From the NCBI RefSeq assembly GCF_000346465.2, contig NC_034009.1, positions 47,485,657-47,549,656 on the forward strand: 64,000 nucleotides of DNA, in the 5' to 3' direction. The stretch comes from Prunus persica (lineage: Eukaryota > Streptophyta > Magnoliopsida > Rosales > Rosaceae). The notes beneath the pieces are model-generated. The model did no database searches. It had not been told where the DNA came from and saw nothing but the letters and a program-made list of their open reading frames with translations. Of the stretch, positions 24,271-39,200 are shown one piece after another. Each line of letters begins with the position of its first letter. The first letter of the stretch is position 1. The translations under genes were made by a program, and so were the position numbers.

Positions 24271-27200
24271 ACTATTGCCAAAACCAAATTAACATAACCC
24301 ATGATATATGGTAAGACATATTACAACACCCATATAAACCATTGGAGTAGATTACTACATATGCATTCTAAGAATAATTCTCCCCAATAACCTATAACCT
24401 GTTGGCCTGTTCACAAGTTAAATAACCATACGTTGACCTTTGCTTTTGAAGTTTTTGGAAAAACATTTATGTTTCCAGCTAATATAAGTGTTTGCACATT
24501 TAAAAAAATTATTAATTTATCTATTGATCGAAAAATCAATATGATTTATTTTGTACCTTTTGCCATAGGTAATTTTTAGGAAATTATCATGCTTAATTTT
24601 TTACAATTTTTCCTTGAATATAAAATATAAATTATGATAAAGCATAACATGTTCATAGAATGAATCAATAGTTTTATATTTGAATAAAATCAAAACAAAC
24701 GATAAATAAACTGAGAATATAAACCAATACATAGAAGATATCTATGTATATCCTTTCAATGAAATATTTTATAAAATAATGTGACTTACGGATTAATCTA
24801 ACATCAGTGATGTACAATGCAAAACAAATGTATTACTATATACTTTCATTAGAGTACTTAAACTCCTCAACGATAATGCATAAGATACCCCAAACCAACA
24901 AAGGAGACATACTAGCCTAGAAGGCTTTTATCATAACGATGCTCAACAATGCCTTTATCACCATGGACACTAACTATAATATCATCACTTTAGGTACACT
25001 AACATATCCATTATTACGGGTTCTATTATCTTCTTTCATGTCTTTTCTTGTGACTATTTCCATGAATGTGTAACTAAGTACTTTTCTCTAGGATAGGATG
25101 AAACCTTCATATGATTATTTAGTTTTTTTTTTTTAATTTTGCATAAATAAACACCGTTTCATAATTGTAAATGCTCTAAATGACTAGACACACTAGCCCC
25201 CCCATCAATTATTAATGAAATAACTTAATAATAAAATTTGGGGTATATCACGTGTGTATCCATTTTACCCCCGCATGCTTGAAAACCCATCAAGTGTGTA
25301 TCCCTAAACCTCATTAAATCTGCAAACGACATTACACCGAAAGGTCATCGCTTCTACTGCACATCTCATTTGAAACACCAAGATCATAACTCCACATCGC
25401 AATTGTGGTGAAGAACGACGCCACCAATCCTAGGTCTTGAAGAACGACACCACCAATCCCAGGTTGTGAAGAACGTAAGGTTAGCCTTCAATTTTGATTT
25501 GTAATGTTATGTTTATGAGTGATACTTCATAAATTGGATGTGTTTTAGAGTATATAAATGTATTCCTGATTGTGATTTTGTTGAAAATGTATATATGGGT
25601 TCGAACCTAGTCTTACGAAAATAGTTGTAACTTTCAGCGGGATACCACCAAAATCATTTCTATTTTTTCGTGGCAGTGTACTGAATTCGTTTCAGTTTTT
25701 CAGTGGCAGTATACCGAATTCGTTAATGATTTTATACTTAATATTGTTTTTCATATATGAAAAGGACTTATAGAGGTAATTCTGAGGTTATATCATCTCA
25801 ACTTGATAGAGATTGTCTCACAGCCTCAGCTGGAAGACATACAGTGGAGAGGTTAGCCCCTCAAGAAGAGCAACCCCAACATGGTCTCCTAGACCACTCC
25901 GAGGATACTACAAAGGTTCAGGATGTAGAGCTGCATTTGACCCATTTTCCTTAATGTAAAGTTCATGCTATCATGTGAAATTATAAATTTGTTCTCACTT
26001 TCACTTCTTCAATTTTGTTATTTTTACTAAGGCATTGAATACATATTCATTACAGAAGCATGACGAGTATATGTTGTTCATTACTAAGCCAATCGTGGTA
26101 TTGGGGCAAACAGATGCATTGCGTACATGACCTGCCCACATTTATCAAGCAGTTGAGAGCTTGCAGCGAATTTTAGAGGGTACAAACATATAGTCTACTA
26201 TGACATATCAACGTTGTCATGGATAACTGAATTGTTAGCATGCTTGTATTAGAACTCATGGTGCTTTGGTTGTTTTGAGGATTTTTTTGCATATTTGTAT
26301 TAGAACTCGTGGTACTTTGGTTGTATTAAAAATGTCAGCATGTTTACTAAGTTTTAGTATCTACATACCGAATGATAATTATGCATTCCATAGCTACCTA
26401 CTGAATGATAATGATGCATTCAGTGTTGTTCCTCCAAAAAAGATACATCTTCAATATCAAATTTGAATTATCCAAAAACAATAAGACTAGGAAAGCTTCA
26501 AGTGTCAGATTTATAATCTCAATTCCGTTGTGGGTGAATTTTCTTCAGTCATTAGGATCACCATATAAGTAGTAGCTATATTCTCTATTCCCGGAAGTTA
26601 TTTAAACTCATCCACATACACTTAGTACCTTAAGTACAAATGCATTACATTGCATATGTCACTTTGTTGATGCCACATCTTAGAAACTAGTGGAATAGGA
26701 TGATCTAAAGACAAATTAACCTACAAAACAAGAATTCATTAATATACACATATCATATAAAAATAAACTGTAAATAAAAACAAATAAATCCATACATGGA
26801 TATAATGATCATCATCAACAAAATTAATGATATTACGAAAATACCCATCCGAACTCTAAATATAAAGTTCTCATCAGCTATTGTTTTTTTTTTTGTTTCA
26901 AAGGTGTTTTTGTCCAATTATTTTTGGTGAAGCTCATTTTCGCCTCGCTTTATAATAGCAAAAAAATAAAGATGTGACATATAATATGACATTTCACATC
27001 ATATCATATAGAAATGTTCTATATGAGATATAAATATGGAAGTGACCTTGCTCATTTGACAAACTTGTAAATATATTTGTAAAAAACTGCGTGGCACTGT
27101 AATTTGGGTTGGAGGGTATTTTCTTTTCTCTGCAAAGGGGAGAAAGAGAAAGGAGGTGGACGACGGAAAGCCTTTAGAAATGGCGCCCTTGCGTTTAAAT

Positions 27201-27290
27201 TAGGCCACACCCACCCACCACTTCGCTTCTTTTGTTCTCCTGTTTCGTACAACAGCTAGGTTAGGTTAGGTTTGGGATTGATTGGAGAAG
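24271..27290. other. Intergenic region and promoter side of MAD1
   Basis: No supported gene. Local duplications include a ~30-bp unit (GAAGAACGACaCCACCAATCC) twice at 25408-25467, a ~31-bp unit around GTGGCAGTaTACcGAATTCG at 25665-25722, and the phrase ttGTATTAGAACTC.TGGT.CTTTGG at about 26245 and 26299. A 65-codon open frame at 25757-25954 is preceded by no promoter or splice context and is not called. The last 250 bases before 27291 should hold the MAD1 promoter and leader, but no clear TATA box stands out. Confidence 0.45.
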
Positions 27291-30200
27291 ATGATAGTGA
27301 GAACTCCCCCAGCGAAGAAGAAACGGGCGACGGAGATGGAGAGCCCACCGCCTGCTGGCCCAGGCCCTCTCGTCATCTACGAGGATGACCCTCCTCCTCC
27401 TTCCCTTCCACCCACCGACGACTCCCACCACTTGCTATGCACCTACCAATGCCGTCAAATGGTTCCTCTCTCTCTCTTTCTCTCTAAATTTAATATTCCA
27501 TTGATTATCAAGGTGGCTGATGGGTTTTGCATCTTTGCCTGAAGTGAATGCTTTCTTCTTCACCATTATGTGATGGGTGGACTGTGGACTGTGGACTGTG
27601 CACACCTTCCCTATTCAATCCTTCATTAGATAGATATCAGTCATATCATCATTGTTTGTTTGTTGATGAATTATGATGTAATTCATTCGTTGAATTTTTC
27701 CATAACTGGACTTCATTCTGGCAGCTAACTCTGGTATATGTTGACAATCGTATTTCGAATTGGACCATTTAGAATTTCTTGCCTCCAGTTTTATCGCCAA
27801 TGTGTTTTTATAAGATATATGTTGGTCTGCCCTCATTTACACTTCAAATTGTTTGCCTGGAGGTCGTTGTCTAATATGGATTTTGCATGATCATCAGTGT
27901 TTTCTTTTTCTTTTGCTTGTAGACCTTTATGCATTGTATGTATTCCTTTTGAATGTATGTTTATGGGTAAGATGAACCTTTTCCTCCATTTGTCACAGGT
28001 TAAATCAGATTTTATAGATGCCTTCAGCAATGCGGAGAAGCAAGTTTCGGATTATCAATCTAGGTTGGAGGCATTAAATAACAACTTCTGCAAAGTTGGT
28101 GCGTTTTTGAATAAGATGTTCCAATACATTGCTTACCATCGTTTTTATTTCTTCAGTTTTCCCAAAGTTTTTGTACTTATGGTTCTCACAGTTCGATGCT
28201 GTAAATTTGTTTGGTACAAATCCTATTTATTCTTGCAGGCTGAATTGTTATTGCAAATTTTCATTCCAAACACACTGTTGTTGTTGCACAAATATTCTAA
28301 AATATTATATCTTTCCTTGATTGGATTATCTAAGGATGTAATACGGTGATATGGGAACTGTGTATTGTTGTTTTTTCCCAAACAATGACAAAGTTAGGGA
28401 ATTTTGGTTCATCTTATCTAGGGCAGGGTATATTCTTCTTAATCGGATATACCCAGATAACTTAGCTGAAATTTTCTTATGTGGTGGGTTTCATTTAGCA
28501 ACATAAACATGTGGTGTAGTGGGCTATGGTTGCAGAGACAGAAGTTCAGGCTTCGTAAAACAACTTAGGCTTTGAAAGAAGAATGGAAGGAAAAAAGGGT
28601 GGTTTATTTTTGGAAACAACGGAAATCAACATAATTTTATCTTGGTATCAGAGTGGAGATCTTGTGTTCAAATTACTGAGATTGCAACCTCCAAAATTGC
28701 TGAATTCCACCTGTGGGGCTATCTAGTGGTGAAGAGATCCACAAATGAGGAGAGTTGGAATATAAAAATAATAGTTGTCCCACATCCTAACATCTTAAGC
28801 ATTTGTGAGTAGTGGTAAACCAACAAAATCTTTTCAATTCCCTTCTCAAAGTTTTGTTTCTTTTGAGTGTAATGAATATTTTACACTTTTGAATCTTTTC
28901 TTTTCTTACTGGGAATAGGATAGTCAATATTTAGTCATGTATGACCAAATTAGACTTGAGAAAACCAGATGATGGGCTGGATTAGACAAATATTAATTTA
29001 TGGGCTGCAAATAAAAATGCCTGTATCTTTTAAATGAATTTAAATTCCTAGTAACTTGAACCTAAAACCAGATGAGACTTGCCTCGGATTTGTGTTGTGA
29101 AGTGAGCCCTTTATGTTAAAACTCAATATTACCCCAAATTACAAAATCTGAAAATCATAAACAATACTGGAGCAAGATAATTTCTTTCTTGTTTGCAACT
29201 GCTGTACCCTGCTGCAAGATAATTTTTTCTTTTCATTTAAATCAAAAGTCTTTAACATATATTTGGTCATCATTTTCTTTATTGTAAGTATAACGAGGTT
29301 CATTTGCTTTTTGCAAGCATAACTAGGTTAAAATTTTCTTTGGATTATCCATTTTAAGTTTATGGCCCCTGATTAATTATTTGTGTTGCAGAATCTGAGA
29401 GGAAGAAATTTCTGGATCAATTCTTATATGCAGAACAAGAACTTGCTGCTGCAAAGGGACGTGAACAGGCTCTGCAAGAGCAGCTTTTGAAGGAGGTCCA
29501 CGATTCTCATGAAAGATTGACTAAACAATTACAATCGTACAGTGAACTTGAGGTATATGTTTAAACCTTTATCAAAGATGTATTAATGCAGGAGCAAAGT
29601 TCAAACACATCATGCATTGACTTCCTTTCCCATTTCATTTTGTGATTAAGGAGAACGAAAACTTTTGTCTCGTGTTAAACATCATGAGCTTAAGGGATAC
29701 CCACTAATGAAACTCAGATAATTTGATACCTCTAATTTATTAATCAGAAAGAATAACTATTTGTTACCCCACATTTCCTCAATGCCTAAATGCTTATATA
29801 TAATTAGTAACATCTATAAAGCTGGTAAAACAAATTTGTTATTTTTATTATCCCACATTAGTTGGAGATTGTAAACTAATTTTCTTTCTTTCTTTCTTTC
29901 TCCTTCTCTTGCTTTTTGTTTTATTTGTAGTAAAGTTGTAATTGTAGTCCATTTATTTTTGGTTGGTTTACACACATACACAATTGAGTTTAGGCCTATA
30001 ACCTCAACAATCACCCATACCAACAGAAGTGTGGATGCCATTAAGCCCAAAGAAAATTGTTCGTGGTTTGATTGTAGTATTCATAGGCTCGTAGCATGAG
30101 TGAAACCTCCAAATCAAGTTCCTAACTTTATTCATTTAAAATCTTGTGCTCTAACTTTAAAGATATACCAACCTTATAATTCTTCTGTAATGTGTTGAAT

Positions 30201-33200
30201 GTAATTCTTCTATTTTCCCAAAAGATGTTTCATTTGCTTTCTCCATCAGTTTCTCTTCCTAGGAATTTTTTTCTTCTTCTCTGTTTCAATTTGGAATTCC
30301 AAACTGTTCCCTGCCCTACTCTTTGTATCGCATGTGAAATTTCAGGTGAAGCTCCAAAACGAGATGAACCTTCGCATGAAAGCCGAGTCTTCAGCAGCTT
30401 TGGCTGAGGAGAATGCGAGTAGTTTAGAGGGGAAACTGAGCCATCTTTCTGAGAGCATAGAGAGGGAAAAAAAGCGTCTCCATAACGATCTTGCCCATCT
30501 GAAAAAAGAATCCAAGCTTTCTGTTGCTAGAATAACTGCCGATGTAAGTGGTGGTTTTTATTGAGTCAGGTCTGTATATGAACATTAACAGTCATTCAAC
30601 CTTCCACATTCTTGTTTAGCTTGAACGAATGGAATGCAGAGCTCATAATGCTGAGAAAGAATCAGAGCTACTGCAAGAGCAGCTGGATGATCTTAAGGAG
30701 CAACTTAGTGAGGTATGTATCTCTTATTTGCCTTTGCCTCTTGGAGACCAGTTGATATGTTCTGTGAAAAATCTTCTCATATAGACATCATGTCCTGTCC
30801 CTTTGCAATGCCAATAGGATGAAAGGTTTTCTGCTTGGCATTAAGATTGACTTGTCTTCTTGTTTAATATAAAGAACTTATAGTACCATGAGTTGATCAT
30901 CTTTTAAATGCTACATCATCTTTATTTTCCAGTGTGTGCAACAGAAGAGTGAAGTAGAAAAGAAACTATCAAGTTCCACATTACAAGAAGTTAAATCTAC
31001 GGATGATATTTTGGTTAAACATCTGCAAGAAGAACTAAGAAACTATGTAAGTTTACAATCTTGATCTTTCCTGTCTATCGAATAATATTTGTAAAGCTAG
31101 AGTGCACTTTGCCTGATTTATATGCCTTTCTGCATGAATACACACACATGTACATATTCATGGTTTTTCATAATAGACTCCTTTACTTTCTTTTTTATCG
31201 CTTATACATTTTCTATTTTTCACTTATTATCCTGTTTTAGGCATGCATATTAAGGTTCATGCTGCATTGTTTGAGTGCCTCCCTATTTTGATTATAAGTG
31301 CTTCTCATAGAATCGTTATAGTTATTACATCAAAACAGCAAGAATAACAACATAAGCACAGGAACCCTCCAACCCTAAAAAAAAATAGCTTGAAAAGAAC
31401 TGTACCTAAACTCTGAACACTGATGCCTAAAGGGATGCACAAAAATCAGAGACTATGCCACAGGAATATGAGGATCGTTTTTCTTTTTGGTGGTCCTGTT
31501 ATTAATTCTACGTGTCATTTAATTGGTGGCCAATTGTACCTACGTTGAGTTCATTTTTGTAGTACTGGGCCATGCTCATTACACACAATAAAAAGTAGAA
31601 CCTTGCTGCAAGAGGGTAGACTTTTTGCTCTGAAACAAAACTGATGTAGCACAATGTAGTTTGGGTCTTGACCTTTGAGTCTGAAATAAGTATCTCATGA
31701 TACAGATTTAATGTATGCTGTGTTCTACTGATCGTTTTGTTGTTTCATGAAACTCATTCCTCTTATGACTATCTGATTGTTTGTTCGTTGAATTTTTACT
31801 AGGATGCTGAAGTGAGGGAAGCAAGAAAGCTGAAATCTTCTCATGAAAATGTTGAGTTATTGAAGGAAAAATTGTTGGAAGAAAAGAGCCGCAGAGAGAG
31901 GGTAGAGTCAGAGTTATCCAAGCTACAAGAGTTGCAGCCAAGTATGAAGACTTTGGAGGATGAATTGACATCTTGGAAGTTGATGCTGAAAGACATTCCA
32001 GGCGTATCATGTTCTGAGGATATACCTGTTAAATTTGCAGCTTTGCAAAAGTATGTGAGTTGCTCATGTCAGTATTTTGAGCCAGCTTCCCTTGATCGGT
32101 TGGAAGAATAAATAATTTCATAAATCTTCAACACTGAAACTTTACTTGTTGCTTCTTTTTTTATATTTTTAATATTTATTTATAAGGCATGCATAGTGTG
32201 ACTTCTTTATTTGGTGATTAATTCTGCATATCTGGTACCACATCAGTAATTCTAGTTGTTACCATGTGCTTGATTTCAGTGCCCAGAAATTTTTGAATCA
32301 TTTCTAGACTTCTGGTATTCTGGTTTTCACCCGTATGACACCATGCATATTTATTTCGTGTTTGAAGCAGTTGAAGATGGTTCAGAAGGATCCTGTCTGT
32401 GTCAACTTTGTATATCTTTATTTCTTTTTGGGGCTTCAGGACTCAGGGTTTTATTTATTTTTAAATATTCCTTTTGTTCTAGTTATGTTTGATGTATTAA
32501 TGAGGGTTTCAAGTTTTTCTACAGCCTTTATTTGTACTTTTTAGTTTATCGATAAGTTCTGCTGTTATCTTCCCCACCTTATCTCCCCCAACTGCGCTAT
32601 GCAAAAGAGCTTTTTTACTTGTTATTTATTTGTCTGATATTTGTTGTGCTTTTCGCAGCCTGAACATCGAAGAAGTTTATTTTTTCAGCTTCCAATGATT
32701 GAGATTTTCCCATCTAATGCAGAGAGGTAATTGATAGCATGATGAAGGTGGGCCTGGCAAATGCCCGCTTGAAACAAGTGGAGGTCTCTCTGGATGCTGC
32801 ACAAATTGATAAACAAAATGCTGAAACTGAGGCTGCCCTGGCCAAGGAGAAGGTGGATGCATCAAAATCAGAGGTTAACCGGATTGAATTGATGGTAGGC
32901 CTTTTTATACATGCATCTCATGAATTATTGAAGGAAAATAGCCTCATATAATAGGAAACTGTAATAATTGGACGCTAAATTATTATTCATTAAAAGAAAT
33001 AAATAATTAACACCTATATTTCAATTATAAAAATAAAAAGAACAAACCAAATTGATGTGCTCATGCTTATGCCTAAAATACAAACTTTCTTGCACCCTGC
33101 ATCTATCAGACTCTAAATGGAGGTGTCAGGTGTGGACCATGCATCTTTCTGTTGTCTAACATTCTCATTTTCATGGATACATTGTTTTAGCATCTGTTCC

Positions 33201-36200
33201 ATGGAGTGATTTTGGATATTTAATTTTGGTAATCTATACAATATTGTTATAGCATGCGAGGTAACTATTATTTGAGCGTATTTTGAGTCTTAACAATCCT
33301 ATGAAGCAAATGCATTGTAACTTAATGAATATAAGTTGAAAATTCAGTATAAGATCAATGTTTCTCAGGTGTTTAACCACTTGCAAGGTCAGACATAAGC
33401 CTTTTGATACTAAACTTTTCAAAAATAACCATCAGTTCTGAAAGCTTTGATACTAAAACTTTTCATATAATGAGTCCCAAAAGGAAGTTTGAAAGAAAAA
33501 TACTATTATCTTGTAATAATTTGTGATGAAGAAATTGTGGTAAATTGCAGCTCTCTATGGTTACTGAGGAAAGAGATAAGTTGAGAAATGTCGTCAATGA
33601 ACTTAAGTTGGCAAAGAATGATGAAGCAGGACATGAAACATCCAATCAAACTTTTCTTCAGGTTATGTAATTTCTTTTTTCTGTACTATTTCTTATTTCT
33701 GGAATTTCTCCTTAAGTTCGTTGTTGGTTTCCTGGTTTGCACTTGCAGGAGCTTGAATCATCTCTTGCAAAGAAAGAGTGCTATATTAAAGAATTGGAAT
33801 GTGGTCTATGTGAACAAAAAGAAGTTAATAGTCGTCAACGTGAAGAAATAAAGTTGCTTAATGAGAGGTTAAACAATGAAGCTAGAAGAATAAAGTCATT
33901 GGAGAGGGAGAGCGATCGACTTGGTTCAGAGATTGCTCTGCTGGAGTCCAAGGTGGGTGCCAAAATTGTTTGGAGCATTATTGATTTCCCAATTATCAGG
34001 GTTATCTTATTTTTCATACAAACAGCAACATGCAATGCGATTATGTAATTTTATTATCTTTTGCTTCCACAGTTGGGTCATGGTGATTTCTCTGCTGTAA
34101 ATACTAAAGTTTTACGAATGGTGAATACTCTTACGGTTGATAATGAAGCAAAACAAACTATAGAGGCATTACGAACTGAGTTACAGAAGACAAAGGAGAA
34201 GTTACAGGCTGTTGAAGAACTGAGAAGTCAATCAGGTAAGAAGCACATGGTTAGGAACTTTGAGGTATAACTTGCATGGTAATTAGAAACTTTCTATATT
34301 GTTTTCTTTTAATTTTCAAAGTCAGATGTTTAATTTAGTCATGCAATTACTTAATGAGCTTATTTCCATTACTTCATTCAGGTGATGCTGGTAAATTAGT
34401 GGATTCCTACATATCTGAGAAGATAGTGCAGTTGAAAGAACAAATAGCAACTCTTGAAAAACGCGAGGAAAGGTGAGTGACTGATGGATATTGTTAATAT
34501 GTTGGAACCTTGATATCCATTGTTGCCCCCTTTTCTTTAGCTTAAGTTTTAAAAAGCATAGCATATTGTGCTCCAATGTTGAAGTTCCCCATTTTGGTTA
34601 ATTTTTTTTCCTTCAAGTGTAAGAAGATTGGATGTGATTTAGGTTATTGGCTGGGCCTACTATGTGGGGGACTGTTTGTCTCTTATGCTTGATATAGTTA
34701 TTGTATTATTGCCTATTAACTTAAGCTTTTAGGAGACCAATATGTATTTCTTTTTGTAAAAAAATCTTATGCATCATTTGTTCACAATTTCATGAAAACT
34801 ACAACGCTGCCTTTTGGTTGAACATTTGAATATGTCCATGAAACAGGTACAAAACTGTTTTTGCTGACAGAATTTCAGTGTTCAGGAGGGCATGCTGTGA
34901 GCTTTTTGGTTACAAGGTATACAATATGCGTTGCTCATTGTTCCTTATATTTTCATATGACTAGTTTTCCAGTTAACACAGTAATCATTATAGTAAGAAA
35001 TTGCAATTACAAAATGTGTAGAGATGGTATATGAAAATTAATGAAGTACTTATAGAGATAGTAAAAGGTTTCCTATTTCCCAATTTAAAAACAATTTGAA
35101 ACAAATATCTGGTTTTCGAGTATGAGTTGAAAAAAATCTTATATTGTGTATAAGATGCATTTGTCTTCGTATATCTCTACCAGCGAGTGTGTGAAACTGA
35201 TTTATTTAAGCCACAGAACAACACCTTACCTTCAATTGTTGGATGCATAGGTATTAGTATGCCACAAGTGTATATTTATTCTATATTTTTCCAAGGTACT
35301 AAATGTCAATGCTTAGGCAAAAAACTTATGTATTGAGGCATTTCATTGTGTTGTTCAACCAAGATCCTTTTTTGGTTAATTTTTATTAGAGGCTAAAAGT
35401 TCATATTTCTATCCTTTACTAACACTAAGGCTCAAGCATATGGCAAATCGATTTTGTTTATGTTCATCAGACATGCTGATTTGATTTACTAAGTGGCTTC
35501 TATTTACATTAACATTGATAGAAAAGGATAATATTATCTCTTTTGAGACCATAAGAGAGTAGAGATCATGACCAATATTTTTGTGGCTAAAATATTTTCT
35601 AAAATATATCATTCCACAAAAATATTGGTCTAAAATATATTATTCCACAAAAATATTGGTCTAAAATATATCATTCCTAGGCCATTTTTAATGTTTCGCT
35701 CTTGTGCACAAAATAATATATTGTCTGCCATTTATATGCTACTCCAAGGTTATCAAGGAAGAGAACAATGATACAGTGGGTGTTTGTGTTATACTGGAAA
35801 GCTACAGTGGGAAACACGCCATATAATCTCATTTAGCTTAAAAATATTTTCTAATAAGGATTATTTGAAGTAGCATCTTCCCCTTTAAATCTGTGATAAA
35901 GGGTGAGAATACTTTTCTGCCGTTCTTATTTTCTATGGATCTATCTCTAATCAATCTAGTGAGGAAAATGATTAAATCCTTTAGCAATTGATTGATTGGA
36001 TTTCATTATGGAAAAAGTGGGAAAGAATGGTAGATGACTGGAAAAGGGCATTTAGATAGTGGACTTAGTTTAGTGCAATCAGATCAGGTTGTTTGCCGAC
36101 TTACTGTGCGGTTTTTTTTCCTGAATTCCAAGAAAGTAGCTAAAAGGATTTAGAAGCTAAGAAAGGCAGAAAAGAAGATGCACCAGTAGTAGGTAAGATA

Positions 36201-39200
36201 TGAAATGGTGTCAAGATCTGGAGAGAAAGAAGGCATGGGGTGTAATTTGGTACAAAAATAATTTGGATTTTCTGAAGAAGTTTTTGCAGTATGTATCTGT
36301 GGTAAATGTGGCCTGCATTCTCGTAGATGAAACTCAAATGTGGTGGTTAGAGGTTCACGTTTATGCCATTCAGAAGAAAATGTCACAAGGTTATAATCTT
36401 CGTTTAGCTGTGGTGAATGAGTATCAGATTTTGGGATGATAAGTGGAGTAGAGGGTTTTCTTTGTGATTATTATTCCTGCATCCCTGTTGCTTGTCATCT
36501 GCCCATGTTGTGTCAATTTCTAATTTGATTGTTTCCTCTTTGATTCCATTGGGTTGGAATTTCAATTTCCATAGAAGTTAACATCTTGAATTTGGTGAGC
36601 TTTATTCCTTGATATCGATGTTTGAAAAAGTATAGTATCCTATCCTTTCAAATTACATTCTTTGAAAATTGGAATTCAAGTACATTCTTGTGATTTACCA
36701 TTCTTATTAGTTGATTGATGAAACATTTCTTCTAATTTCTACCATCCGAGATGATTTGGAAGGTTGAATTACTTTGTAAAGTACAAGTGTTGCTTGGATA
36801 ATTGCTCATTAAATAGTTGATACTTATGATAATATTTTAAGGAGGTGCAATGTTTTGTGTCATGTGCAAAGAGGAAGTTGAGTCTCAACTTGAGACTCTT
36901 CTCCACTGCTTAATTGCATAGGGAATATGGAATAATCTATTTCGTGGGGGTAAGGTTGAGTTGTGGGATCCAGGATTCATGTCTCTCTTAATTTATGAGG
37001 AACATTATGCTTTTGGTAGAGGGAACGGTGAAAGTCTTGTGGTGTTGTAGTATGTTAGTTATCTTTGTGGGCATTGTTATCTAAAAGAGTTTAGAGATGT
37101 ACCATCTTTCTTTTCTTATGCAGATTTGGATGCTAGTTGAGATATTTATGTTTTGTATTTTTGATGTGTTTTAGTAATTATTTGGCTGTTAAAGGTTATG
37201 ATTGTACCTCAAGTGGACTGCTTTATCTTTTTATTCCAATTTTGGCAGATTGTAATGGATGAACACCAGCGTCCCAATGGAATCCCCGTTACACGTTTTA
37301 CCCTCCAATCTATATATGCTCAAAGTGATGATGAGAAACTTGAATTTGAATATGAATCAGGGAGCACAAATATTTTGGTAAGACAGCATTTTATAAAAAT
37401 TCATTTTCTCACGCTGTCAAGAATGAGCTCATTTTGAATAGTACTTTACTCCTTCAGATTTCAATGAGAATGGAACAACAGCCGCATCTATGACTTGACC
37501 TTTATTGTTGTATTTGAGTTAGTAACATAAATGAGAGGACAGAATTTACTAATTGTGTTATTTTTATTGAACAGGCAAATGATTATACCTCGCATCCTGA
37601 GATATCTCATCAGGTATGGATCATGATGTTTTTCTACAATTCTTAGAAGTTGTATTTTCTTTTTTTATGTTGGGAAATTTGCACAAACACCTTGTGAAAT
37701 ATTAGGGGTGTGTTCGTTTGGCACCCTTTCTTTTTCGACAATTAATCACCCAAACTTCAGTTTTAGTGTGAATCCAATTCCATCCAAATATATATTAAAT
37801 AGTTCTAAACACACCCAAAAATTTTTTTGGACACCCATTCACAAAGTTTTGTCCCTTTAATTAAAAAGAAAAAGAATAGCCTTATCTTCCATACAAAACA
37901 CCCACATTTTTCATGGACCTTTCTTCTTCCTTCATATATACACATCTCAACCACATTTTCATCACCCATTCTTACTATAGTTACCTTGCTTCTATCAGAT
38001 GCCTGCATGCTGATAAGAGGCAAATAAAATAAAACTCTAAATCCCAACTTTGCTTTCAAACTAAGCCAAATGAAAAGAAAATTCCACGCTTTCCAATTTC
38101 CTTAAACGGAGGGTAATCCCTGAAATCAAATTGAAATGTCCCTAATTCTTTTGTTCTCCTCCATTTTCTCACCAACCAGATAAAGAATTTGGAAATACAG
38201 ATGACCCCATAAAACCATTACTACTTTTAAGGAGTAAAAACACATTAATTATAAAATAAATAATATTAATCAGGGATTAAAAAAAAAAACTAACACATAA
38301 TGGATAATTTGCAGTGCTGAAGTAAATAAGCATTTCTAGGGAGAACATACCACAAGATAGTCTACGCAAAGTAACTTTGTTTTCACTGTTGAGAGTGAGA
38401 GGCAATGTGTTCTTCTTAGAAAAGAATGTGTTTCGGGGTGATGGGTTTTAATGGAGGAGTAACAACGAGGGAAGGTGGTGGGGTGTGGAATGAAAGGCAT
38501 GGGAGAGTGATCCTGGGTTTTCAACCTAAAGCCATAGCTAGTGGTGGTGGGGAATGGGCTGCCACCATGGGTGACTGATGGGGGAGGGAGAGGCCAGATG
38601 TGATGCTGAATTATTGTTATTATTATTATTATTATAAGTTTAGAAATATTTTATTTCTGACTTTTTAATTATAAGGGAATTGAATAAATTGCCGTTGAGT
38701 TAATAGATATTTTCAGCAGAATTGGATGGAGGTGGTAATTAGCACTGAATGTAGAGTTTGGGAGGGAAATAGGAAAAAGAAAAAAAAAATTATTAGGTGG
38801 TAAATGCACACACCCCTAATAGTTATAGTATAGGTGGTTTTTGTGCAAATTTTCCTTAAAAAGGTATTTTATATGCTTCTATACTGGTAGGACCATTGCT
38901 TTATATGATCTAGCCTATGCCAGATTTTTAGATTGAGAATTCCATTAGGAAGCTTAAATGCTTTTATGTTCACGATTCACAGGATGTGACAAATGGCAAT
39001 GTGAACTGTGATTCTCTTAGTTCTAAACAGTAGTAGTTGATTTCCCCGTTTTCTTTTATTTGTGCTCTTGCTTTCTTTCATGCCCTTTGTTTTTGGGGTT
39101 AGGTGGGGAATTAACAGTAGATTGGAAAATGAATATATTAGCATTGCAACAATAAAATAGTTTGCAGTGACCCTATAGTCGTATTTCTTTTGTGGAAATA

